Below are positions 30,501 through 41,734 of a stretch of DNA of 64,000 nucleotides, in pieces; positions within the stretch are counted from its first letter, which is position 1, and every line of letters starts with the position of its first letter. The stretch is from Symbiodinium kawagutii. Lineage: Eukaryota; Sar; Dinophyceae; Suessiales; Symbiodiniaceae. Under the pieces are notes generated by a model, which was not told where the DNA came from, searched no databases, and saw only the letters and a list, made by a program, of their open reading frames with translations. The DNA is taken from assembly GCA_009767595.1 (NCBI GenBank), contig VSDK01001483.1:39966-103965 (forward strand), given 5' to 3'. The position numbers were made by a program, and so were the translations under genes.

Positions 30501-31319
30501 GACAGCAGCAGCTAAACAAAAATCAGCGGCAACAGCTAAACAGCACGAGCAACACCCTGAATCGGAGATGATACAACAGCATGCGATGACGACAATATAC
30601 ACGGCATGGGATTTGATAGAAGGAACCTTAGTCATGGGCTGATGATTCGCTGGCGAGCCAGACGTCTCAAGTTGCAACCTTCTTCAAAGTTGCGAATCAC
30701 AACATGTTTACAGTCTACTCTCTCCCATTCCCCTGTTTGTGTTTGACTGTAGTGTTTTAGTAAGCGCATTCAAAAAGGCTTATGCTTCATCGAATCGAAA
30801 AGCTCTTAAAAGTTTTACATACCTTGACCGCTTGCTTAGATCACCATTGAGGCGACTTTGAAATTCACATCTCAACGATGTTTCTAAGTGCTACCAGATG
30901 AAATGGGAATCTATGAACAGATTGAGTGGAAACAGTGGAATCTGTCTTGCAGGGCTTGTGCTGGAGCAGTTGTTGAGCCTCCAATAATTGTGGTCACAGT
31001 ATGCCACAGTCCCGACGACTATAGAATTTTAAGTCCCCTTCCCCTTCGCTGCCTTAGCTCCCCCCCCTCGTTTGGTAATTGTACTTGTTGCGATTGGTCT
31101 TGTTGTCTTACTGTTCTTCCTGTTGTTTCCAGCTTATGAACTGAATCACGTTATCTCACTCGCACCAGTTTTTCATCAGCACAGAACCAGGTTTTTCCTG
31201 CCAACAGTTGAAATATGTTGAAATGTACCTTTGGTGATACGGCATTGTCATCCCTGTTGCAACACTGCATAGTATCGTGTTTTCCTCTCAGGCAAACCTA
31301 ACGTTTCTCCAGGTCAAGG
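30500..31319. other. No supported gene
   Basis: CAGCAACAG-like DNA to 30560, then sequence without convincing exons. ORFs 30677-30378 (-) and 30888-31139 (+) are weak. Confidence 0.4.
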
Positions 31320-31571
31320 TTGCCCTGTCAAATCCAGATGAATCCGGGGCGCTTTCAAATAACATGTCCATCTGGTGCATCTTCCAATGATTTCGCATGT
31401 GAGCTGCAAAGCCACGGCCCACCGATCGGTGGCAGAACTCAATCGCCACCGGTCCACAGTCCACCGGAGTGCAGCGGAACCGCCGCAGGTGTTGCCTTCG
31501 AAGCCATCCATTCCTATGCCCCGGCTTTGCTGGATCTTCAAGCACTACAGAGGCGCACCATCAGCGGCACA
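31320..31571 (+). CDS. GC-rich exon candidate with canonical donor
   Basis: The frame ends GGCACA|GTAAGT in phase 0, a perfect donor, and reads AAGVAFEAIHSYAPALLDLQ and ALQRRTISGT. A second plus frame and a minus frame (31541-31314) are as open and as GC-rich, so frame and strand are uncertain. Confidence 0.33.
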
Positions 31572-31864
31572 GTAAGTATCGCCTTGTTGTACCATGTCGT
31601 ACCATTTCGAGAGGGTTGAGAAGTGATTTCACGTGGTCGAGCCAAGATGCTTCAAAATAGGTTTGGTCACATTTTGAGGTGTAAAGATGTTTTTTTTGGC
31701 TACTTAGCAGCGTTGACCATCATCAAAGATTGGGAAGCATTGTTGACCATAGGTTTGATTTCATACTTCATGGCGACCCCTTTCACTGGAGATCTGAAAT
31801 TGAGCTATAACTTTGTTGGCCTGGACATGGATCCTTCTAGTGGCCGCGCTAATTTGTTTGTTTT

Positions 31865-31935
31865 CTCCTTGTATATATGTAATTATATTTATATAATTTA
31901 TATATATATATATATTTATATGTATATACATTTTA
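31865..31935. repeat. TA microsatellite
   Basis: TATATATATA run with flanking AT-rich sequence up to about 32000. Confidence 0.88.
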
Positions 31936-32255
31936 CATTACACAAAAATTATATGACTACATGACAACGATATACATAATATACATTCTATGCCTCATAT
32001 ACATTACATACTGTACGTTTTTTGGATTGTTTCCGTTTCCATTGCACAAGTTTGAATAATCTTATGTATTTGGCACAGACGCTGTTTACATATTTATAGA
32101 TATGTTGCAGCGGAAAACTGTTGGTAGCTGAAGCTGGAGTTTTCGGCACAACTTTGTCATCCCAAGCAAAACTCACCACTTTGGGCTGGTAACTTCAGGT
32201 CTCCTAATGTATAGCCACATGAGGGAATTTTCTTTTTGAGTAACCCTGCATAGGT

Positions 32256-32573
32256 TCATGAGGTTCTTGGCGCTGGCAGTGGCATTCTGTCAGCTATGGG
32301 GGGCCCTTCAAATTTTATAGATGGAGCTGGTTTTAGGAAACTGACGACTTGTTGTTGACCGTCAGTTTTGTTGGTTATCCAGAATGCTGGTTTTCCATTG
32401 AAACACTCATTCGCAATCCGGGGGGTACCTGACTGTTGGCCCATACTGGCGTTTGAGCAGTGTGAAAACCATAGTTGTGTTGTTTGGGGAGGTTGTAACA
32501 CCTGACCTGGTTCCCATGGAACTGCCATGATGAATGACGCTCCGATTTTGACACAGCTCGTGTGGTGGGTCAT
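32256..32573 (-). CDS. 105-codon open frame
   Basis: Reads GKPAFWITNKTDGQQQVVSF and KPAPSIKFEGPPIADRMPLP, ending in TGA. Composition is good, but no acceptor was found. It overlaps the start of a plus ORF (32527-32733). Confidence 0.28.
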   Translation of the reverse strand: MTHHTSCVKIGASFIMAVPWEPGQVLQPPQTTQLWFSHCSNASMGQQSGTPRIANECFNGKPAFWITNKTDGQQQVVSFLKPAPSIKFEGPPIADRMPLPAPRTS

Positions 32574-32733
32574 CCGCCAAAATTTCTACCACATATGGTT
32601 TGGATGTGGCTCGGGTGACTCAACTCAGATTTGCTTCGCCACAAAACCTGACGAAAAATGGATCGCCTACCCCCCAAACTTTGGCAAAACGTTCTTAATG
32701 AGTTGCCGACGATCCAAAACTGGGGGTAGGTGA
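32527..32733 (+). CDS. 68-codon open frame
   Basis: Starts ATGATGAATGAC and reads LTQLVWWVIRQNFYHIWFGC and KPDEKWIAYPPNFGKTFL, ending in TGA. Looks protein-like; no splice sites seen. Competes with minus ORF 32776-32570. Confidence 0.28.
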   Translation: MMNDAPILTQLVWWVIRQNFYHIWFGCGSGDSTQICFATKPDEKWIAYPPNFGKTFLMSCRRSKTGGR

Positions 32734-33032
32734 ACTTCCCATTGGAGACACTTAGTCCTCCGGGTTTCGCACACAACTACACGTGTTCTTGTGGCCCTGC
32801 GAATGCTGGGGTACGAAACCAACGCATTGACAGAACTTATTGCATCACATATTATGCATATACATATAGATAGATTGTGTAGAATCATCCTGGAGTAAAA
32901 GATCGAAATTAGATCATCCCCAGCAGATCAATGGTTCATGTGCGTGTGTGTATAAGTAATACAAATTATCCCGGCAAGAGACCCCAAACAGTGAGATGGG
33001 GGGAAGTGTGAAAGGACACAGCAAGAACACTT

Positions 33033-33276
33033 ATTTGAGCACACATATGAGCACACATATGAGCACACATATGAGAGCACACATATGAGAACGCACATAT
33101 GAGCACACATGTGAGGGCACGCATATGAGAGCACACATATGAGCACACATATGAGCACAAATATGAGAGAGCACACATATGAGACCACACATTTGAGCAC
33201 ACATGTATGAGCACACATATGAGCACACATATGAGAGCACACATATGAGAGCACACATATGAGCACACATATGAGG
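33033..33276. repeat. GAGCACACATAT minisatellite
   Basis: About 19 units of 12-14 bp built on GAGCACACATAT(GA), most carrying the palindrome CATATG. It directly abuts the 73-bp satellite. Confidence 0.95.
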
Positions 33277-33280
33277 ACAC

Positions 33281-36200
33281 GCACAAAGTCCGCAGAGGGT
33301 TGCACGAGCGAAATCAAAATTCGCACCGCGCGCAGACGGGAGCGATCCGACACGCACAAAGTCCGCAGAGGGTTGCACGAGCGAAATCAAAATTCGCACC
33401 GCGCGCAGACGGGAGCGATCCGACACGCACAAAGTCCGCAGAGGGTTGCACGAGCGAAATCAAAATTCGCACCGCGCGCAGACGGGAGCGATCCGACACG
33501 CACAAAGTCCGCAGAGGGTTGCACGAGCGAAATCAAAATTCGCACCGCGCGCAGACGGGAGCGATCCGACACGCACAAAGTCCGCAGAGGGTTGCACGAG
33601 CGAAATCAAAATTCGCACCGCGCGCAGACGGGAGCGATCCGACACGCACAAAGTCCGCAGAGGGTTGCACGAGCGAAATCAAAATTCGCACCGCGCGCAG
33701 ACGGGAGCGATCCGACACGCACAAAGTCCGCAGAGGGTTGCACGAGCGAAATCAAAATTCGCACCGCGCGCAGACGGGAGCGATCCGACACGCACAAAGT
33801 CCGCAGAGGGTTGCACGAGCGAAATCAAAATTCGCACCGCGCGCAGACGGGAGCGATCCGACACGCACAAAGTCCGCAGAGGGTTGCACGAGCGAAATCA
33901 AAATTCGCACCGCGCGCAGACGGGAGCGATCCGACACGCACAAAGTCCGCAGAGGGTTGCACGAGCGAAATCAAAATTCGCACCGCGCGCAGACGGGAGC
34001 GATCCGACACGCACAAAGTCCGCAGAGGGTTGCACGAGCGAAATCAAAATTCGCACCGCGCGCAGACGGGAGCGATCCGACACGCACAAAGTCCGCAGAG
34101 GGTTGCACGAGCGAAATCAAAATTCGCACCGCGCGCAGACGGGAGCGATCCGACACGCACAAAGTCCGCAGAGGGTTGCACGAGCGAAATCAAAATTCGC
34201 ACCGCGCGCAGACGGGAGCGATCCGACACGCACAAAGTCCGCAGAGGGTTGCACGAGCGAAATCAAAATTCGCACCGCGCGCAGACGGGAGCGATCCGAC
34301 ACGCACAAAGTCCGCAGAGGGTTGCACGAGCGAAATCAAAATTCGCACCGCGCGCAGACGGGAGCGATCCGACACGCACAAAGTCCGCAGAGGGTTGCAC
34401 GAGCGAAATCAAAATTCGCACCGCGCGCAGACGGGAGCGATCCGACACGCACAAAGTCCGCAGAGGGTTGCACGAGCGAAATCAAAATTCGCACCGCGCG
34501 CAGACGGGAGCGATCCGACACGCACAAAGTCCGCAGAGGGTTGCACGAGCGAAATCAAAATTCGCACCGCGCGCAGACGGGAGCGATCCGACACGCACAA
34601 AGTCCGCAGAGGGTTGCACGAGCGAAATCAAAATTCGCACCGCGCGCAGACGGGAGCGATCCGACACGCACAAAGTCCGCAGAGGGTTGCACGAGCGAAA
34701 TCAAAATTCGCACCGCGCGCAGACGGGAGCGATCCGACACGCACAAAGTCCGCAGAGGGTTGCACGAGCGAAATCAAAATTCGCACCGCGCGCAGACGGG
34801 AGCGATCCGACACGCACAAAGTCCGCAGAGGGTTGCACGAGCGAAATCAAAATTCGCACCGCGCGCAGACGGGAGCGATCCGACACGCACAAAGTCCGCA
34901 GAGGGTTGCACGAGCGAAATCAAAATTCGCACCGCGCGCAGACGGGAGCGATCCGACACGCACAAAGTCCGCAGAGGGTTGCACGAGCGAAATCAAAATT
35001 CGCACCGCGCGCAGACGGGAGCGATCCGACACGCACAAAGTCCGCAGAGGGTTGCACGAGCGAAATCAAAATTCGCACCGCGCGCAGACGGGAGCGATCC
35101 GACACGCACAAAGTCCGCAGAGGGTTGCACGAGCGAAATCAAAATTCGCACCGCGCGCAGACGGGAGCGATCCGACACGCACAAAGTCCGCAGAGGGTTG
35201 CACGAGCGAAATCAAAATTCGCACCGCGCGCAGACGGGAGCGATCCGACACGCACAAAGTCCGCAGAGGGTTGCACGAGCGAAATCAAAATTCGCACCGC
35301 GCGCAGACGGGAGCGATCCGACACGCACAAAGTCCGCAGAGGGTTGCACGAGCGAAATCAAAATTCGCACCGCGCGCAGACGGGAGCGATCCGACACGCA
35401 CAAAGTCCGCAGAGGGTTGCACGAGCGAAATCAAAATTCGCACCGCGCGCAGACGGGAGCGATCCGACACGCACAAAGTCCGCAGAGGGTTGCACGAGCG
35501 AAATCAAAATTCGCACCGCGCGCAGACGGGAGCGATCCGACACGCACAAAGTCCGCAGAGGGTTGCACGAGCGAAATCAAAATTCGCACCGCGCGCAGAC
35601 GGGAGCGATCCGACACGCACAAAGTCCGCAGAGGGTTGCACGAGCGAAATCAAAATTCGCACCGCGCGCAGACGGGAGCGATCCGACACGCACAAAGTCC
35701 GCAGAGGGTTGCACGAGCGAAATCAAAATTCGCACCGCGCGCAGACGGGAGCGATCCGACACGCACAAAGTCCGCAGAGGGTTGCACGAGCGAAATCAAA
35801 ATTCGCACCGCGCGCAGACGGGAGCGATCCGACACGCACAAAGTCCGCAGAGGGTTGCACGAGCGAAATCAAAATTCGCACCGCGCGCAGACGGGAGCGA
35901 TCCGACACGCACAAAGTCCGCAGAGGGTTGCACGAGCGAAATCAAAATTCGCACCGCGCGCAGACGGGAGCGATCCGACACGCACAAAGTCCGCAGAGGG
36001 TTGCACGAGCGAAATCAAAATTCGCACCGCGCGCAGACGGGAGCGATCCGACACGCACAAAGTCCGCAGAGGGTTGCACGAGCGAAATCAAAATTCGCAC
36101 CGCGCGCAGACGGGAGCGATCCGACACGCACAAAGTCCGCAGAGGGTTGCACGAGCGAAATCAAAATTCGCACCGCGCGCAGACGGGAGCGATCCGACAC

Positions 36201-38888
36201 GCACAAAGTCCGCAGAGGGTTGCACGAGCGAAATCAAAATTCGCACCGCGCGCAGACGGGAGCGATCCGACACGCACAAAGTCCGCAGAGGGTTGCACGA
36301 GCGAAATCAAAATTCGCACCGCGCGCAGACGGGAGCGATCCGACACGCACAAAGTCCGCAGAGGGTTGCACGAGCGAAATCAAAATTCGCACCGCGCGCA
36401 GACGGGAGCGATCCGACACGCACAAAGTCCGCAGAGGGTTGCACGAGCGAAATCAAAATTCGCACCGCGCGCAGACGGGAGCGATCCGACACGCACAAAG
36501 TCCGCAGAGGGTTGCACGAGCGAAATCAAAATTCGCACCGCGCGCAGACGGGAGCGATCCGACACGCACAAAGTCCGCAGAGGGTTGCACGAGCGAAATC
36601 AAAATTCGCACCGCGCGCAGACGGGAGCGATCCGACACGCACAAAGTCCGCAGAGGGTTGCACGAGCGAAATCAAAATTCGCACCGCGCGCAGACGGGAG
36701 CGATCCGACACGCACAAAGTCCGCAGAGGGTTGCACGAGCGAAATCAAAATTCGCACCGCGCGCAGACGGGAGCGATCCGACACGCACAAAGTCCGCAGA
36801 GGGTTGCACGAGCGAAATCAAAATTCGCACCGCGCGCAGACGGGAGCGATCCGACACGCACAAAGTCCGCAGAGGGTTGCACGAGCGAAATCAAAATTCG
36901 CACCGCGCGCAGACGGGAGCGATCCGACACGCACAAAGTCCGCAGAGGGTTGCACGAGCGAAATCAAAATTCGCACCGCGCGCAGACGGGAGCGATCCGA
37001 CACGCACAAAGTCCGCAGAGGGTTGCACGAGCGAAATCAAAATTCGCACCGCGCGCAGACGGGAGCGATCCGACACGCACAAAGTCCGCAGAGGGTTGCA
37101 CGAGCGAAATCAAAATTCGCACCGCGCGCAGACGGGAGCGATCCGACACGCACAAAGTCCGCAGAGGGTTGCACGAGCGAAATCAAAATTCGCACCGCGC
37201 GCAGACGGGAGCGATCCGACACGCACAAAGTCCGCAGAGGGTTGCACGAGCGAAATCAAAATTCGCACCGCGCGCAGACGGGAGCGATCCGACACGCACA
37301 AAGTCCGCAGAGGGTTGCACGAGCGAAATCAAAATTCGCACCGCGCGCAGACGGGAGCGATCCGACACGCACAAAGTCCGCAGAGGGTTGCACGAGCGAA
37401 ATCAAAATTCGCACCGCGCGCAGACGGGAGCGATCCGACACGCACAAAGTCCGCAGAGGGTTGCACGAGCGAAATCAAAATTCGCACCGCGCGCAGACGG
37501 GAGCGATCCGACACGCACAAAGTCCGCAGAGGGTTGCACGAGCGAAATCAAAATTCGCACCGCGCGCAGACGGGAGCGATCCGACACGCACAAAGTCCGC
37601 AGAGGGTTGCACGAGCGAAATCAAAATTCGCACCGCGCGCAGACGGGAGCGATCCGACACGCACAAAGTCCGCAGAGGGTTGCACGAGCGAAATCAAAAT
37701 TCGCACCGCGCGCAGACGGGAGCGATCCGACACGCACAAAGTCCGCAGAGGGTTGCACGAGCGAAATCAAAATTCGCACCGCGCGCAGACGGGAGCGATC
37801 CGACACGCACAAAGTCCGCAGAGGGTTGCACGAGCGAAATCAAAATTCGCACCGCGCGCAGACGGGAGCGATCCGACACGCACAAAGTCCGCAGAGGGTT
37901 GCACGAGCGAAATCAAAATTCGCACCGCGCGCAGACGGGAGCGATCCGACACGCACAAAGTCCGCAGAGGGTTGCACGAGCGAAATCAAAATTCGCACCG
38001 CGCGCAGACGGGAGCGATCCGACACGCACAAAGTCCGCAGAGGGTTGCACGAGCGAAATCAAAATTCGCACCGCGCGCAGACGGGAGCGATCCGACACGC
38101 ACAAAGTCCGCAGAGGGTTGCACGAGCGAAATCAAAATTCGCACCGCGCGCAGACGGGAGCGATCCGACACGCACAAAGTCCGCAGAGGGTTGCACGAGC
38201 GAAATCAAAATTCGCACCGCGCGCAGACGGGAGCGATCCGACACGCACAAAGTCCGCAGAGGGTTGCACGAGCGAAATCAAAATTCGCACCGCGCGCAGA
38301 CGGGAGCGATCCGACACGCACAAAGTCCGCAGAGGGTTGCACGAGCGAAATCAAAATTCGCACCGCGCGCAGACGGGAGCGATCCGACACGCACAAAGTC
38401 CGCAGAGGGTTGCACGAGCGAAATCAAAATTCGCACCGCGCGCAGACGGGAGCGATCCGACACGCACAAAGTCCGCAGAGGGTTGCACGAGCGAAATCAA
38501 AATTCGCACCGCGCGCAGACGGGAGCGATCCGACACGCACAAAGTCCGCAGAGGGTTGCACGAGCGAAATCAAAATTCGCACCGCGCGCAGACGGGAGCG
38601 ATCCGACACGCACAAAGTCCGCAGAGGGTTGCACGAGCGAAATCAAAATTCGCACCGCGCGCAGACGGGAGCGATCCGACACGCACAAAGTCCGCAGAGG
38701 GTTGCACGAGCGAAATCAAAATTCGCACCGCGCGCAGACGAGAGCGATCCGACACGCACAAAGTCCGCAGAGGGTTGCGCGAGCGAAATCAAAATTTGCA
38801 CCGCGCGCAGACGAGAGCGATCCGACACGCACAATTTCCGCAGAGGGTTGCACGAGCGAAATCAAAATTTGCACCGCGCGCAGGCGAG
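33281..38888. repeat. 73-bp satellite array, 76 full units plus one partial
   Basis: The unit starts GCACAAAGTCCGCAGAGGGT and ends GGAGCGATCCGACAC, with about 60% GC. Starts fall every 73 bp from 33281 to 38829 (5548 bp, exactly 76 periods). By eye the units are identical until the last three, which carry G-to-A and C-to-T changes and an AATTTCC variant; the last unit is truncated. The unit has no stop codon in any plus frame, so three plus-strand ORFs of about 1850-1880 codons run through it with a 73-residue peptide period. On minus, a recurring TGA limits ORFs to 63 codons. I class all of these frames as repeat-derived. Confidence 0.98.
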
Positions 38889-39330
38889 ACACAAAAAAGC
38901 AGAGGTATGAAAGGCACCTGAAGTCTCCATTACACTGCGATTTGCGATTTCAAGCGTTTATGTTGCAAAATGCTGCGCCTGCCACGAAAAATTGATCCCG
39001 AGGCATACGAAGTCCTGCACCTGTCACGAAAAATGATCTCGACATAGCAGATGCAAAAATGACGACAGTCTCACGAAACGAGCGTTTCGAGGTCACCAAA
39101 AGAGAGCTCAAGATCACGAAATGCTGCACCTGTCGCGAAAAAGTCGATGTTTTCGGACACGCTCATTTTGTGTGCGCCTGCCAGCGTTTTTGCAACCTCG
39201 CAAAATCGACGACAGTTACACGTTTTGTGAAATGCATCGAATCCCTTGCGCCTGCCACAGATTCCTAATGCCCAAGAGGGACAAAAGTGAGGTTTCCCTT
39301 GCGCCTGCCACGTAAAATGCACATTGATCA
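38889..39330. repeat. Decayed repeats of TGCRCCTGYCACGAAAAA
   Basis: The motif occurs, with changes, at about 38971, 39014, 39122, 39170, 39246 and 39299, at irregular spacing of 43-108 bp. It follows the satellite directly but is a different sequence. Short ORFs here are not called. Confidence 0.75.
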
Positions 39331-39586
39331 AAAAATGGACACGGCACGCAGGCGAGAACGCAGCTACGGAATAGAGCTCTCCCAGACCCAGTTTCGTGCG
39401 ACGCTTCTATCGAAAACGGAAGATGAGGGCACGTTTTTGACGAAAGGGTCGGCGAATTAGCCGCGCCCACCGGAGAACACCTGGATCTACACCAGGAGCG
39501 TTTCCCTTACCGTAAGAACCCCTATAGTGCGCACACTGTTTGGGGAACAATACAAATATGTGTATATATATATATAATCCATGATA

Positions 39587-39714
39587 ATGTCTACCCAGGA
39601 TTAATAAACCCCTGGTTGATTAATTGGGGGGGTTGCCATTTTTAAGGGAACCCAAGGCTTTTGGAGGATACCCCCTTTTAATCAACCTGGGGTTTATTCA
39701 TCCTGGATAGACAT
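39587..39714. mobile_element. 128-bp TA-flanked MITE
   Basis: Terminal inverted repeats of about 44 bp: ATGTCTACCCAGGATTAATA on the left and ATGTCTATCCAGGATGAATA as the complement on the right, continuing through AAACCCC and GGTTGATTAA. TA flanks both ends (39585-39586, 39715-39716), as expected for Tc1/mariner-type insertion. No coding capacity. The centre (TTAAGGGAACCC) resembles family A ends. Confidence 0.82.
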
Positions 39715-39725
39715 TACTAGAGATT

Positions 39726-40193
39726 ATGCTGATCCTTCACCTACACCGCTCGAGGCTTCCAAAGGAGAAACTGCAAGGCCTTTCCTTGGAGAAGTTGAGC
39801 CAACGGGAAGCCGGGCTGAAGGAGAAACAGGTGCGACCAACAGGATTTGATTTTGCCCGGGAGTCCAACCAACTGCAACTTGAACTTGTTGGAGCATTGA
39901 TGATGGAGTTTTTGTGATGCTAGTGGTAGACTAGCTACTGTTAGTACACATGAACATTCTGCAGAGATTATCCTGGAAAAAGTATGAACATCAATTTGTT
40001 CAAATTCTGAATTTAATGAGTTATTCAGGAAGCCCGATTGAAGCGAAGTGCAAACAATTCTGCGGTTGGAGCCAACTATCTTCAACTCGCACCGTCTTGG
40101 AAGATTGTCACAGTTCATCCAGACAAGCAGAACAAACCTTCTTTTTTGGTGTTGTTGGTCGCAATGTCGTTGATAATGTTTCTTTTGATATAG
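39726..40193 (+). CDS. Complete small gene, predicted tail-anchored protein
   Basis: Exon 1 (39726-39830) starts with ATG and reads LHRSRLPKEKLQGLSLEKLS and QREAGLKEKQ, ending CAG|GTGCGA in phase 0. Exon 2 (40044-40193) follows GATTGAAG in phase 0 and reads SANNSAVGANYLQLAPSWKI, TVHPDKQNKPS and a C-terminal hydrophobic segment FLVLLVAMSLIMFLLI before TAG. The total is 84 residues: a charged, coiled-coil-like N-terminus and one C-terminal membrane helix. The ATG lies 11 bp after the MITE. An upstream exon and a readthrough of the donor (62 codons) are alternatives. No family recognised. Confidence 0.5.
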
Positions 40194-40507
40194 AGATGTT
40201 GATGCAGTTTCTAATGATGAAGTCGATGTTGATATTTAATTATGCATAATCTTTTTTCGATCATTGTTGACGCTGCTGTCGTTGTGGAGGACCATGACGT
40301 TTTGAACATGGTGATGATGACCACCATGTTGGTGCTTAATGTTGATGGTGGTGATTATGCTGATGTTGGGCATAGGCGACTTTACTTTCAATTTTGGCAA
40401 TGTTCGTAGCAATTAAAGTGTCGACAAATATTGTTTTGATGTTGATCACGTTGTTCATAGCGATGTTGATCATATCTATGGTGAAGTTGATGGTTGATTG
40501 CTCCACT

Positions 40508-40553
<46 letters not shown>

Positions 40554-40690
40554 CTCAATGTTGATATTTGTTCCGTCCTAGCTGCCCATTCCACTTAAAC
40601 GTTTGTCTCTTTTCCTACTTCGTCGGATTCTTCTTGATCGTGCTTTCTGCCTAAAGGTGATAAAAACAGCAGTAGAAGTATTGTAATCAT
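40194..40690. other. No gene; GAT repeat
   Basis: Contains a pure TGA/GAT run of about 15 units (40508-40553) and scattered GATGTTGAT. The minus ORF 40594-40388 is polyserine from the repeat. Confidence 0.7.
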
Positions 40691-40691
40691 T

Positions 40692-40810
40692 TTAGCCAAG
40701 ATTGGTTGCATTGGTTGCATTCTGCTTGCTGACTAGCAGAAACCCATCGAGTTCACACCGGCCACGTGCTGGGCACCGCCAGTCCAATGCTTTGGTGATC
40801 AGTCCGTGAG
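40692..40810 (-). CDS. Terminal-exon candidate
   Basis: After ATCACCAAAG the minus frame reads LDWRCPARGRCELDGFLLVS and KQNATNATNLG, ending in TAA. Many codons end in G or C. The plus strand is also open here. Confidence 0.3.
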
Positions 40811-40822
40811 GTCCGAAATGGC

Positions 40823-40880
40823 AGTGGGTCAGTTCACCCTTAGTCCCCCCCTGTTTTCCCGATTGATATTGACCCACAAC
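40823..40880. mobile_element. Small inverted-repeat element, family B copy 2
   Basis: Ends GTGGGTCA and TGACCCAC around CCCTTAGTCCCCCC; shorter than the copy at 4989-5128. Confidence 0.5.
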
Positions 40881-40972
40881 CACATCCCACCTTCATATTC
40901 TTACTTAGTTGACATCCGTATATTATATGCTTACCACTCGTTGATTTCATACAACACTTGGACTGATCCCGG

Positions 40973-41008
40973 TAGGAGCCTTCAATTGAATGACCGTCAA
41001 GCTGGGTG
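40973..41008 (+). CDS. Short exon candidate with canonical donor
   Basis: After ATCCCGGTAG the frame reads SLQLNDRQAG and ends GG|GTGAGT. The frame stays open upstream to about 40806 (YNTWTDPGR), so the 5' edge is uncertain. Confidence 0.3.
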
Positions 41009-41533
41009 AGTTTCTTCCAGGGTCAACATTTTTTCATTCTGACTTCGGGTTGCTTGAGATGCCGCACAAATGTGCATACCATTGCCTGGAGTAGTGGTAG
41101 CTGGCCATCCGCATGATGACAATTCACTATGGAGATGCCTGTGAATCAGTGCAGGGAGATTGCACATCGAGTTTCGCCATGTGTCACGTTACTCACCAGT
41201 GTCTCACCGTTTAGCTGATTGTATGTTTCAACATATCTTCATGAACTTGCACTTTTCTCTGCAGTTTCTGCTCTTATTTCAGGTAGCGCAAAAGAGAAAA
41301 TCTTCAAGTTTGGGCAAGCATCATGATGCTCAAATCTGAGTCGCACACCGAACATAGCGCGTATCTTTGAGCACCGAATACACACATTACTGGTTTCATG
41401 TTCATTCTGGCATTGCAATTGTGCTGAACAAGTCCCAGGTCTCAAGATGTCTCAAGATGTCCCAGGGAGTAGGGGGGAACCAACTTCCCTGGACCAAGCG
41501 ACCTGAGGATTTCCTGGAGCCCCCTGTCGTTAG

Positions 41534-41608
41534 GCGAAGGTCGAGGCCTTGGCCAAGCAAGAGGAGGAGGACAAAGCCGAAGATCCAGCGCTGGGCTCAG
41601 CACGTTAA
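41534..41608 (+). CDS. Terminal exon, KE-rich tail
   Basis: Starts after CCCCCTGTCGTTAG in phase 0 and reads AKVEALAKQEEEDKAEDPAL, then GSAR and TAA. Strong charge and G/C third positions. Two other plus frames are open but end later and are less typical. The exons upstream were not found with certainty. Confidence 0.52.
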   Translation, partial: AKVEALAKQEEEDKAEDPALGSAR

Positions 41609-41734
41609 CTTTCAGTATCCTCCGCCTTGAAAGGCAGGCCTTGTGAAATACTTCCGTCATCAATTCTGAGTCAGAACTGTAGTTTTAGATACAACTATGA
41701 TGAACTACAGTTGCATCATCTATAACTACATCTA

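Noticed and set aside
33281-33353. Array of tRNA, 5S rRNA or spliced-leader genes, since the unit is 73 bp
   Set aside because: I see no acceptor-stem pairing, no tRNA B-box and no match to the conserved dinoflagellate spliced leader.
33281-38888. CRISPR array
   Set aside because: Repeats are directly joined, with no variable spacers, and the surroundings are eukaryotic.
33259-38995. Three plus-strand ORFs of 1849-1883 codons and about 75 minus-strand ORFs of 63 codons
   Set aside because: They are produced by the 73-bp satellite having no plus-strand stop and one minus-strand stop per unit. There is no unique start region, no codon bias independent of the repeat and no domain.
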